NCBI GenBank assembly: GCA_021521415.1
Contig: JAIQDT010000190.1
Span: forward strand, 2,728,001 to 2,792,000
DNA length: 64,000 bases
Reading direction: 5' to 3'
Source of the DNA: Bidens hawaiensis
Lineage: Eukaryota > Streptophyta > Magnoliopsida > Asterales > Asteraceae
Shown here: in pieces, positions 54,249-64,000 of the stretch
Position numbering within the stretch: position 1 is the first letter of the stretch
How the letters are laid out: each line of letters opens with the position of its first letter
Notes under the pieces: model-generated
The model's database searches: none
What the model was told of the DNA's origin: nothing
The model's input: the letters and a program-made list of their open reading frames with translations, nothing else
Program-made: the position numbers and the translations under genes

Positions 54249-57200
54249 TTACGCGTCAACTACTTCCTTTTGAGGAAATAGGTGGGGGTATTTCTTCCGA
54301 AATTCGTCCTTTTGTTCCCATGTATATTCTGGGCCTCGTTGTGAATTCCATCTAACTTTGACCAGCGAGATCTTATTGTGTCTAAGTTGCTTGATTTTCC
54401 CGTCCATTATTTCTATGGGTTCCTCTACGAAATTAAGCTGATCACTTATTTGGACACCCTCTAAGGGTAACACCGATGTCTCATCCGACAGACACCTTTT
54501 CAAGTTTGACACGTGAAACACGTTGTGAACTGCACTTAATTCATCAGGCAGTTCTAATCGTTATGCTACAGGACCGATTTTTGCAGTAATGTCGAATGGT
54601 CCAATGTATCTAGGGGCTAACTTCCCCGCCTTTCCAAATCTGACTACTCCTTTCCAAGGTGATACTTTCAAATACACTTTATCACCTTTCTCAAATGATA
54701 ACGGTTTTCTACGGGTATCGGCATAACTCTTCTGCCGATCCCGTGCGGCCTTCAGATTGTTCTTAATTTCAAGGATTTTGCTGGTCGTTTCCTGGACCAG
54801 ATCTGATCTAATAACCTGTGTGTCGCCCACTTCAGTCCAGCAGAGTGGTGATCGGCACTTCCGTCCATACAATGCTTCGTAAGGTGCTGCCTTTATACTG
54901 CTATGGTAACTGTTATTATAGGAAAATTCAACGAGTGGGAGATGTTGATCCCAATTTCCCTTAAAATCCAGTACGCATGCACGAAGCAAATCCTCCAGTG
55001 TTTGGATGGTCCTCTCAGACTGACCGTCGGTCTGAGGGTGGTAAGCTGTGCTTAGATCAATACGCGTTCCCAACGCTTCTTGTACAGCTTGCTAAAGATT
55101 GGAGGTGAAATGGCTATCTCGATCGGAGATGATTGAGATGGGTATCCCATGACGAGACACAATTTCATTTATATAAATCTGCGCAAGTCTTTCGGTGTTA
55201 TAATTATTTCTAATCGGAATAAAATGTGCCGACTTGGTTAGTCGATCCACGATTACCCAAATTGCATCGTGTCCACGGGACGTCTTAGGGAGATGTGTCA
55301 CAAAATCCATCGTGATTTGCTCCCATTTCCATTCGGGAATTTCCGGTTGTTGTAACATCCCCGAGGGTTTCTGATGCTCCGCCTTAACCCTCGCACACGT
55401 CGTACACTTGCCGACGTATGTGGCTATATCCTTTTTCATACCCGGCCACCAGTAGAACTCCTTCACATCCTTGTACATCTTATCCGATCCCGGATGTATG
55501 GAATATTTCGATTTATGCGCTTCGTCCATGATTAACTCTCGAAGGTCATGGAGGGTCGGGATCAAAATCCGATTTTTGAAATAGAGAATTTCGTCCACGC
55601 GCTGTTCGAAATTCTTCTCGTTACCGTAAAGTCCCTCTTTTTCCAATTGTTCCTCTTTCAACGCCTCGCGTTGAGCGACTCGAACCAGGTCCGAAAGGTT
55701 CGACTGGACAATCATTTCAAGTGCTCGCACTCGCAATGGCTTAACCCGATCCTTCCTACTCAAGGCATCGGCTACGACGTTAGCCTTGCCGGGGTGATAA
55801 CGGATGTCACAGTCATAGTCGCTTAACAACTCGACCCATCTTCGTTGCCTCATATTCAGTTCTTTCTGATCGAATATGTGTTGCAAACTTTTATGATCGG
55901 TGAAGATGGTGCACTTTGTACCGTAGGGATAATGTCTCTAGATTTTAAGTGCGAAGATAACTGCTCGCAGTTCTAAGTCATGAGTAGTGTAATTTTTCTC
56001 GTGTGTTTTTAACTGTCGAGAAGCATAGGCTATAACCTTATTATTTTGCATCAACACGCATCCTAACCCTCTCCGGGATGCGTCACAATACACGACAAAA
56101 CCATCGTCTCCGTTGGGGAGACTTAAGATCGGCGCTTGGCACAATCTTTGTTTTAGCGTTTGAAACGCCGTTTCCTGTTCTTCACCCCATTCATACTTTC
56201 GATCCTTTTGGGTCAGAAGGGTTAAAGGTTGGGCGATGCTGGAAAAGTTCTCTATAAATCGACGATAATATCCAGCTAAGCCTAAGAATTGGCGGATTTC
56301 CTTTGGCGATTTAGGCGCTTGCCAATTCTTAACTGCTTCCACCTTACTTGGATCAACGTGTATTCCTTGATGGTTTATAACGTGACCAAGGAATTGCACT
56401 TCTTGTAACCAGAAATTACACTTGGAGAATTTTGCATACAACTTCTCCTGATTTAGAAGCTCCAAAATTAATCTTAAGTGTTGCTCGTGCTCTCCTTTAC
56501 TCTTCGAGTATATCAAAATATCGTCAATAAACACGATGATGAATTTATCGAGGTAGGGTTTACAGACTCGATTCATGAGATCCATGAACACTGCTGGCGC
56601 ATTTGTTAGCCCAAAAGGCATAACTAAGAACTCGTAATGGCCGTAGCGAGTCCGGAATGCGGTTTTTGGGATATCCTCCTCCTGAATTCTAACCCGATGG
56701 TATCTCGATCTAAGATCTATTTTTGAGAAGTAGCTTGCACCTTGTAGTTGGTCGAACAGGTCATCGATTCAGGGGAGAGGATACCTATTTTTGATTGTCA
56801 ACTTGTTCAATTCCCTGTAATCAATGCACATTCTAAGGCTCCCATCCTTCTTTTTCACAAATAGTACAGGTGCACCCCACGGGGAATAACTGGGACGTAT
56901 AAATCCTTTATCCAACAATTCTTGCAACTGGTTGGATAATTCTTGCATCTCGGATGGTGCAAGTCGGTAGGGCGCCTTAGCAACAGGGCCAGCTTGAGGT
57001 AATAAGTCGATTCTGAATTCGACCTGTCGGGTTGGCGGTAATCCAGGAAGTTCTTCTGGGAAAACTTGTGGAAATTCGCGTACCACTGGAATATCATCCA
57101 CCCGTTTCTCCTCAGAATCAGTGGCCGTCAAGCTTGCTAGATACGCCACGCATCCTTGGCGTATGTATTTTAACACCTTGAGGTGGGATATAAATGGTAT

Positions 57201-58955
57201 CATGGTGCCTGACTTTTCTCCTTGCACTAATATCTCTTCGTCATCCGACACCCGGATCTTGACGATTTTCTTTTCACAGTTTATTTCTACTTTGTTGCGT
57301 GCTAAACAATCCATTCCCACTATCACGTCAAAACTACCCAATTCTACCGGTAACAAGTCAATCGGAAGGGATTGATCGTTCAGAATAAAAGGGCAATTCC
57401 GAACTATTCGATTAACTATCATGGTTTTACCGTTAGCGACTTCTACGGTCTAAGGTTCTATGGTCTCACCAATTGGAAGGTTTGCTATCGACAGGAATTT
57501 AACGGAAACAAAACTTCTATCGGCGCCTGTATCAAATAATACAGAAGCGTAATGATCAGAGACGAGGAATGTACCTGTCACTACACTGGGGTCCTGGCGT
57601 GCTTCGTTCGCCCCCATCACGAATGCTCGGCCTCGCGCCGGATTGGACGACGATGCCTGACCCGCGGTTTGCCGCCCATTTCCTCCCTGGTTCAGTTTCG
57701 GACAGTTTCTCTTGAAGTGCTCTGTGCTGCCGCATTCAAAGCAAGCACGGCTGGTGGTTATCACTTGATTTCCTTGTGGGTTTTGTTGTCGGGCTGGTTG
57801 GGTCCTAAATGGCTGCGCACGGATAGGTTGCGGTTGTCGGTTCAGGTTGTTCAGGTTTGTCCTACATCTCGGTGCGGAGTGCCCTTCCCTGCCACACCGA
57901 TGGCACACTACCACCCTGCACTCGCCTCCATGTTGGTAACCGCATTTCCCACACCTGGGAAACGTCCTTGTCCGCGGTTCCTGCCTTCCGCCTGAACTAG
58001 TCATGGCGTAGTTCTAGGCAGCGGGCGTATCACGTTTACCTTGCTGCTTTTCCTGGATCCTATGGTCATGTGTACCCCGCTTTCCCCCAGCAGATTCTCC
58101 CGCCACCTTCAGTGACCCGCTCCTTACGAAATCATACGTAACGATACCAGCTTGCGTCACCGCACCCTCATACGTCTGGTGTCCCCCAGAATTGACTATA
58201 CTCCTTACAACTGGAGTTAGCCCCCAAATATAACGCTCAACCCTCTTCGACTCTGGGGTGACCAACCATGGTACCAATCGCGACAACTCATTAAACCGGT
58301 TCGTATAACCCAAATAGTCTGCCCCCTGCATCTCCAGGTTCCACAATTCATTTTCTAATTTCTGCAATTCGTTTTTCGGGCAGAAATGTTCCAGTACAAG
58401 AGCCTTAAGCTCTGTCCAGGTCATGCGGTTTGTCGCCGCCTGACCCCGGGTCTGCACTATCGTGTTCCACCAGGTCAAGACATGGTCCGTGAATGTGCAG
58501 GTGGCGTACTTTACAACACAGTCCTCGGGGCAGTTGCTGATTTTCACAACTGATTCTATTTTCTCGATCCACTTAACCAACCCATTTGGTCCTTCAGACC
58601 CGCTAAACTCTAGAGGTTTGCACAACATAAAGTCTTTGATCGAACATCCCCTGGATGCAGGAATCGGTTCAGTACGGTTCATCTCTACAGTTGGTATAGG
58701 GCCATTACTGTCCGTAACGACCACCCTAGGCGGTGCGTCATTACTCGGAATCGTGTTATCATTCTGTGGAGGATTAACATTTTGTTCCCCGTCATTATTG
58801 GTGGTCGTTTGATTGCTCGGAGGGGTTGGATTGGTCGAATTGTTAATATTGGCGGCGATGCGCGATACTATATCCGGTATCGCCGCCTCTAACTGTTGAG
58901 CAATCAAACGGCTCACATCTACTTCCGACATTTGAGCTGATCGTTTTGGTGCCAT
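54249..58955 (-). pseudogene. Tekay-like gag-pol, copy 2 (five shared stops plus one private)
   Basis: Same frame and length as copy 1 at a constant offset of 9204 bases, so no indel in about 4.7 kb. It has the five stops of copy 1 (58014, 57450, 56769, 55938 and 55092) and a private TAA at 54561-54563 in the chromodomain-side part of integrase, where copy 1 has a Tyr codon. I noticed seven amino-acid differences elsewhere (for example TNAPAVF against TNVPAVF, LPNGDD against LPDGDD, LELRAV against LELGAV). Catalytic motifs as in copy 1. Confidence 0.9.
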
Positions 58956-59325
58956 TCTACACATCATCAAGAAAATACATATAATTAATACAAGTTCCAA
59001 TCATAAAACACAACAAACCTTCCATTCATTAACAAACATTAGTACATATTACATCCATGTCAGTTCACATACTTTCCTGTCATCATTACATAAGTTAAGT
59101 TTTCCTACATAGGGCCTATGTCGGCATCATCTCGACATAACCCGCAATGGGTCAGTGCTTGAATGATACCCAAAAGTATCTATAATGATATACCCCAAAA
59201 GAGACCCCCTAAGGGCCAGTGGTTGTATTATAACTACACAAGATTCACTCTATGTTAGCATCACCACTTAACTGCTTACACAGAGTATCAAAAAGCGGTC
59301 CATGACTTCTACCATCCTAACATCA
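58956..59325 (-). other. Spacer between upstream ORF and gag, copy 2
   Basis: Same as the corresponding stretch of copy 1; no gene seen. Confidence 0.6.
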
Positions 59326-59926
59326 CTAAACACGGTGGTATACCAACCCCACCGACACAGCCACCAACACCACCATCACAGCCAGCATAACCCGGATCCG
59401 CGTCTCCATCCGGCCGATCATCCACTGGGAGTATGAGCACTCCCTCTTCAGCTGCGCAATCGCATACTGGTGGTCCAGTATGCAGTCCCCCAGATACATC
59501 CGCCTCTGCACTCCCACTGTCAAGGCGGCGGAGTGCTCATTCACCTGCTCGGTGAGCACTCGAAGCCATGCCGCCGCGTCCCTTTCCTGCCTAGGGAGAC
59601 CCCACACAGGTGGAGTCACAGGCTCGGGCTGGGAGCGGGAGGACTCGCCCCTGCGGGGTAGCAGGTCTGGATGGGGGCGAGGTAGGTGGGACATGCGGGA
59701 CACTGATCCGCGCCGTGAGGCGGGGTCCAAATCCGGGGGGGACAGGGATGGCCTGTGGTGCGGGCGGGGTAGGGGATCTGACAATCCTGACTGGGGAGGA
59801 CTGGCCAGAGCTCCTACGACTAGCCTCGCTAGGCTCAGAGCTGGATGATACGCGTAGGCTCCCAGAGTTCCCGGAGCTGACTTCCTCCGGGTCCTCCTCC
59901 ACCGACAAACTAGGAGTTCTCGACAT
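59326..59926 (-). pseudogene. Upstream membrane-segment ORF, copy 2 (frame-shifted)
   Basis: Same ORF as at 50122-50721, starting at ATG 59924-59926, but a run of three G in copy 1 (50451-50453) is four G here (59655-59658). The +1 shift joins the Ser/Pro-rich N-terminal part to an unrelated reading, so the hydrophobic C-terminus is no longer in frame with the start. A nearby base change also turns PPPRP into PPSRP. The change is private to this copy and so occurred after the tandem duplication. Confidence 0.7.
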
Positions 59927-60290
59927 TCTTTCCTGCACACAAGTTAACAAACATATAGTTCTTTCCATAGTGTAAATCATAATCAAATTAATATGCACTT
60001 ACTTATACAACTTGACCACATAACAATATTATCATATATTTGCACATATGTTGCCAATTTTACCTATTAAAGTCCCCCGTGACTTCCCCTGAATTCCCTC
60101 GTGCGGACAAGTCTGTTATTATGTTCCGGACCATAATAACTCACTTGTCCATCCAAGTTCATCCAGACCTTGTCACAATAAATTATTAGTTGATATTCAG
60201 ATCCTATAACACTTGAGCTACTGGTTATATTTTAGGTATCTTTTAAAGACATCCTAATTCTTTATAACCAATGGCTCTGATACCAAGTTC
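59927..60290 (-). other. 5' leader and primer-binding site, copy 2
   Basis: Leader like copy 1. The initiator-Met primer site TGGTATCAGAGCCA is at 60272-60285 on the minus strand, next to LTR 3. This is the 5' end of the array in the element's own direction. Confidence 0.85.
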
Positions 60291-63200
60291 TGTAACACCC
60301 CGTAACCGCAGCGGAAACGTAAACGGGATGCAACAGACACATCTGATATCAATAGCATTGCTTATAAAGAAAACACCACTACATTAATTTAAACGTATTA
60401 CATTGTTCCGAGTTTCGTTACCGTCTAGGCGTTATCACATAAGTTTTACCGATAGTACGTTAATATGTTTAATACAAAATATAGACCCTTAAGCTTCCAC
60501 AAAATAGCACACATCATCAAGCACGTATCACTCATTCCAATTTGGGTGTACCTAGAAAGCATGTAAAGAAAACGGGTCAACTACGAATAGTTGGTGAGTT
60601 TCACTAATTTAAATAAACCATGACAATTCATTATAATAATCATAAATTAGCGAAGTAATTATGCTGAGCCTACAAGTGAAACCTCTGTTAACCCAGAAAC
60701 ACATCTAATAACCTTTGGGGACACTGTTAACCCAGAAACACATTTAATAACCTCTGGGGACACTGTTTACCCAGAAACACATTTAATAACCTCTAAGGAC
60801 ACTGTTAACCCAGAAACACATTTAATAACCTCTGGGGACACTGTTAACCCAGAAATACATTTAATAACCTCTGGGGACACTGTTAACCCAGAACACTGTT
60901 TCGGGCCTTACAATATTAGCAACTCAGACAATTACCATCTTAATACATTACCGTACGATTCCCGTACAATAAACATTATATAAATACATTCATTTCCGTG
61001 CGATCGGCATGTACTTAAACACTTTGATAACAACATGCTTTCCGCCCCGGGAAAATATTTAAAACAGTTCAGTAAAAAGGGGCTCGTGAAACTCACCTTT
61101 TCGTGAGTAAAGATGTAATACTGTGCGCGGCTACCGGTCCGGATCTGTAATACGATCCCTAAGTCGTTACTACACAATTTCTATTAATATAACTTAAATT
61201 CGTGTTAACCGGTACGTCTGGGGACACTGTTAACCCAGTACCGTACACGATCCGGGAACAATGTTAACCCTGAAACACTTCTCAGGACTTAGATTGTGAT
61301 ATCACTTAGAGTTCTTTAGTCAAAACTACCATTAGTTTGTTTTCTCGTTTTGCGTGCCTAGCAAGGTTATCCGTCTTTATGTTTTCAAAAATGAGTTTGG
61401 TCACATACGACCCGAAAATAGTTGTTACTGATATTTTAATTATAGTGGTGAAATTAGAGCTCGGTTTAGACACCCCGTTTGGCCGCGGGGCCCGTTTCCG
61501 TCTTTAATACACCGGAAACTGCTAAATCGGGTAAAAATACCCAAATCATCCGAATTATTTTCGGATGATTTATTTTTACTTGATTAACTTAGTTTCATGA
61601 AAATAGTCCATTTTTAAGGTTTTTATACACCGGTCAGCTCGCTTAGGCGAACTTTACCGGTTTACGCGTTTTAAGCTTTAAAAGTTTGTTTTAATGTTCT
61701 TTTTAGCACAAATAAATATTCGCTTAGTCTCGGATCATGAAATTTCGCACAAATCAGTTTTTGACAGTAAGGAATTTTATAAAAATATTTCCAGAATTAA
61801 TTTCTATATTTAACATTTATTTATCTATTTTTAAACGTCATTTAAACACCAAATATGTCGAAAATACCAAACGACCTTAGCAAAATCCCAAATTTTTCTG
61901 GGATGACCCCTGCCATCCACATAGTTCCCTGTAATTTTTCCAGAACCAAAATCTCATTTTTCATGCCATTTTCACCAAAACCGAGCTAGAAAACCCTAGA
62001 ACTCGTTTTACCGAAAAGCCTCCTTAGACTTCTCCAATGGACCTGAAATTTTGTGTGTGACTTTTATATGTTATAAAACGCTTATCTGAAGTTTTCCAGA
62101 ATTTTTCATGATGCTTAGCTATTTTTCACCATTTTTAGCCAAAACCGAGCATTAAATTCACCAAATATTCATCCTTTATCCAAAAATTACCAAATTTTCA
62201 CAGATCTCATATTTTCATGTGTAGATCATCTCTGTGAAATTTCATGACCCAAATCTAAGTCTACCACAATCTGTCCAAATCATACAAATCATACGAAAAA
62301 CCGAACTACCTTGTGTTTCTAGCTTTAGATTGCAAAGATCTTGCTTTCTAGCCTTTGCTAGCAACTAGATACAACGCCTACAAGCACAAAAACACCACAC
62401 CAAGCAAGTTATACCCACAATCAAACCATTTCTTTCATGGTTTCGGTTAAGACATCAAAACAAAGATTTTAACCGTAAAAATTCGTTTTTGACTCTTTTA
62501 ACTCCTTTCTTGGACCAAGATCCCTTGTATAACTTGTATACATCACTTGATCATGCAAGAATCGGTTTCATCTCGGGTTTTCACCCATTTTTCACTTGAA
62601 ACCTCATTTTCTCAAGATTTTGGAATTAAAAACCAAGATTAAACCATAACAACATGTTTATACCTTGTGGATCTTCCTAAAAATCAAAGGTTTTTGGTTG
62701 AATGTGTGGAGGATGGAGAGGATTTTGAGAGTATGATGATAAAAAAAAAGAAAATGGAAGCCAAGGGGTTCCCCCCTTGGTCCGATCGGTCCATCTTAAG
62801 GGGGTGGGGTGGGGCCCACTCCCTCATTATTGGCCACAAGTTCAGATTACGCAATCTGGATAATGTTTTGGATAATCTGGTTCAGTTCGTTTTTCGGTTA
62901 AACGTTTAATTCAGCTTAAAACGAGGCTAAAACGGTCGTTTTTCGGCTTAAAAATGAAATTTATGTAAAACCGATTTAAAAACTTTAAAAACTTAAACCA
63001 TGACATTTATTGACTTAACACATCATATTGTCGGTAGTTGTGCATCTTTTTCGGCTTGATCGATCGTCTCTTGCTTGGTTTGATGTTAAAGGTTTCGTTT
63101 AACGTACCGACGTACCAATAAATCGAAATCCTTTTTCTGTGCTATAATTCACTTATCCCGAAGCCTTAATACTTCGTAAACCTTACTAAACATCATATAT

Positions 63201-63416
63201 TTCATCTATAATGTAATCCCCGATTCGTTCGGGTTTCAATAACCGTTCATCGGTTAATCGTAATTCCAATACGACTAACTGTACATTCGAGTATAATTCG
63301 TACTGTGATTCTTATATACTCGTACAAACACATTATAATTCATATATTCGGTATTAAATAACATGTAAATAGTATATACCGGCTAGGGTATACCTGAATT
63401 TGCCGGAATCGTTACA
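60291..63416 (-). mobile_element. Tekay-like LTR 3 (right outer; 5' LTR of the array)
   Basis: A 3126-bp LTR with the same termini as LTR 1 and LTR 2. It has five minisatellite units. In the last 0.8 kb it alone carries TATACCTTG, CATTATTGG, AATTCAGCTT, GATTCGTTC, CATCGGTTA and ACATGTAAAT. It ends directly at the right copy of the target duplication. Confidence 0.95.
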
Positions 63417-63421
63417 ATATA
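63417..63421. repeat. Target-site duplication ATATA, right copy
   Basis: Matches 41917-41921; Copia-2 sequence resumes immediately after. Confidence 0.9.
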
Positions 63422-63777
63422 CCTTTGATAATATCCATAATATGGGACATATGGACGGTGTGGACAGTTTCTAGCAATATGACCAGGAATTCCACAATTA
63501 AAGCATGTTTGACGTCTTATGTAGAATTCATTGTGGTATATTCCTGGTCTGGAACTATTGTGTGAGCTAGTTTACTTTACTTGGCATTTACCACCTGACT
63601 TATTTCTGATTTATCACAATTTTTACCATTTGAATTTCTTTCTTAGACAAACTTAGGTGATGAGTATTTATGAGAAACCTTATTTTTATCAAATTTATTC
63701 AAAAACACACCGCCAGATTAAAAGTTTTAGAGGAATCAACCACACAATTTTCTTTGCTCTTAAAAACAGAGCCCACA
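63422..63777 (-). pseudogene. Copia-2 gag piece with second zinc knuckle
   Basis: Collinear with Copia-1 at 10205-10570. The minus strand near 63475-63525 encodes an intact CCHC knuckle (CFNCGIPGHIARNCP). The rest is broken by stops. It ends at GCCCACA, where another element begins at 63778, so the remainder of Copia-2 gag and its 5' LTR lie right of the window. Confidence 0.8.
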
Positions 63778-64000
63778 TGTAATATTAATTAATAAAGGAA
63801 ATTATGTTTATTCGAATGAGTGTTAATATTTAATTAAGATTAAATATAGTAAAAGAGTATGGACTTGGGTGGGGAAAGATGAAATAAGGGATGGGATGGG
63901 CCTTAGGTCCATGGGCTTAAGAGGGTATAAATACTCCTTAAACCACTCTAAAACCCTAAATCCCTAATTATCATCTTCTTAGCCTCCCAACACACTCAAA
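63778..64000 (+). mobile_element. Left end of a further LTR element (partial)
   Basis: Copia-2 homology stops and a new sequence starts TGTAATATTAATTAA. A plus-strand TATAAATA at 63926-63933 is followed by a CTCTAAAACCCTAAATCCC-type leader, as in the promoter of the solo LTR at 5695-7862, which also has GTCCATGGGCTT shortly before its TATA box. This suggests a plus-strand LTR of a similar class; only 223 bases are visible and the other end is missing. Confidence 0.55.

Noticed and set aside
41922..63416. Two independent insertions of the same family side by side
   Set aside because: There is only one target duplication, a single shared middle LTR, and five identical nonsense changes in both internal copies; duplication by recombination explains all three.

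Overview
This window is repeat-rich plant nuclear DNA, most likely from a member of the daisy family (Asteraceae). The plant origin rests on plant LTR-retrotransposon lineages, tRNA-type primer-binding sites, GT-AG introns and plant TATA boxes. The family-level guess rests on the type of extra 3' ORF carried by two Copia elements and is an inference. No bacterial, organellar, rRNA or tRNA gene was seen. Almost everything is nested retrotransposon, nearly all of it on the minus strand, around one short island (about 21.4-33.7 kb) that holds small DNA transposons and one apparently intact host gene.

Left block (1-20.6 kb). The oldest layer is a decayed Ty3/gypsy Tat-type element (13767-20551, minus) with gag, protease, RT, RNase H, a second RNase H and integrase, and a tandem-repeat 3' UTR. 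A Copia element (Copia-1, minus, 5' LTR 13383-13766) entered its 3' UTR. Copia-1 was then hit by a Gypsy-type element whose 5' LTR is 852-2558 and whose body runs off the left edge, and by an element now reduced to a solo LTR (5695-7862, target duplication TTTCC).

Middle island (20.6-33.7 kb). It contains a 412-bp non-autonomous DNA transposon with a 10-bp target duplication, several AT-rich fold-back elements, and a five-exon gene on the minus strand (23082-25622, 308 aa). Its exon junctions keep phase, its TATA box is well placed, and its last 129-bp exon lies across a 1.2-kb intron. A degenerate acidic, proline-rich and coiled-coil coding remnant lies at 29.5-32.5 kb.

Right block (33.7-64 kb). 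A second Copia element of the same family (Copia-2, minus, 3' LTR 33739-34094) carries the long 3' ORF, RNase H, RT and part of integrase. Its pol is rearranged by a deletion plus a small inversion. At 41922-63416 it is split by a 21.5-kb Ty3/gypsy chromovirus (Tekay-like) array of the form LTR-internal-LTR-internal-LTR, flanked by one ATATA target duplication. The middle LTR is a chimera of the two outer LTRs with the breakpoint confined to about 180 bp, the signature of unequal crossing over between the LTRs of one insertion. Both internal copies carry the same five in-frame stops in one unshifted gag-pol frame, and each has an additional 199-codon ORF upstream of gag that ends in a membrane-like segment. 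Copia-2 resumes at 63417 and is cut again at 63778 by the LTR of another element.

The most informative results are the mapped LTR recombination event, the reconstructed host gene, the upstream membrane-anchored ORF of the Tekay-like element, and the inverted block in Copia-2.
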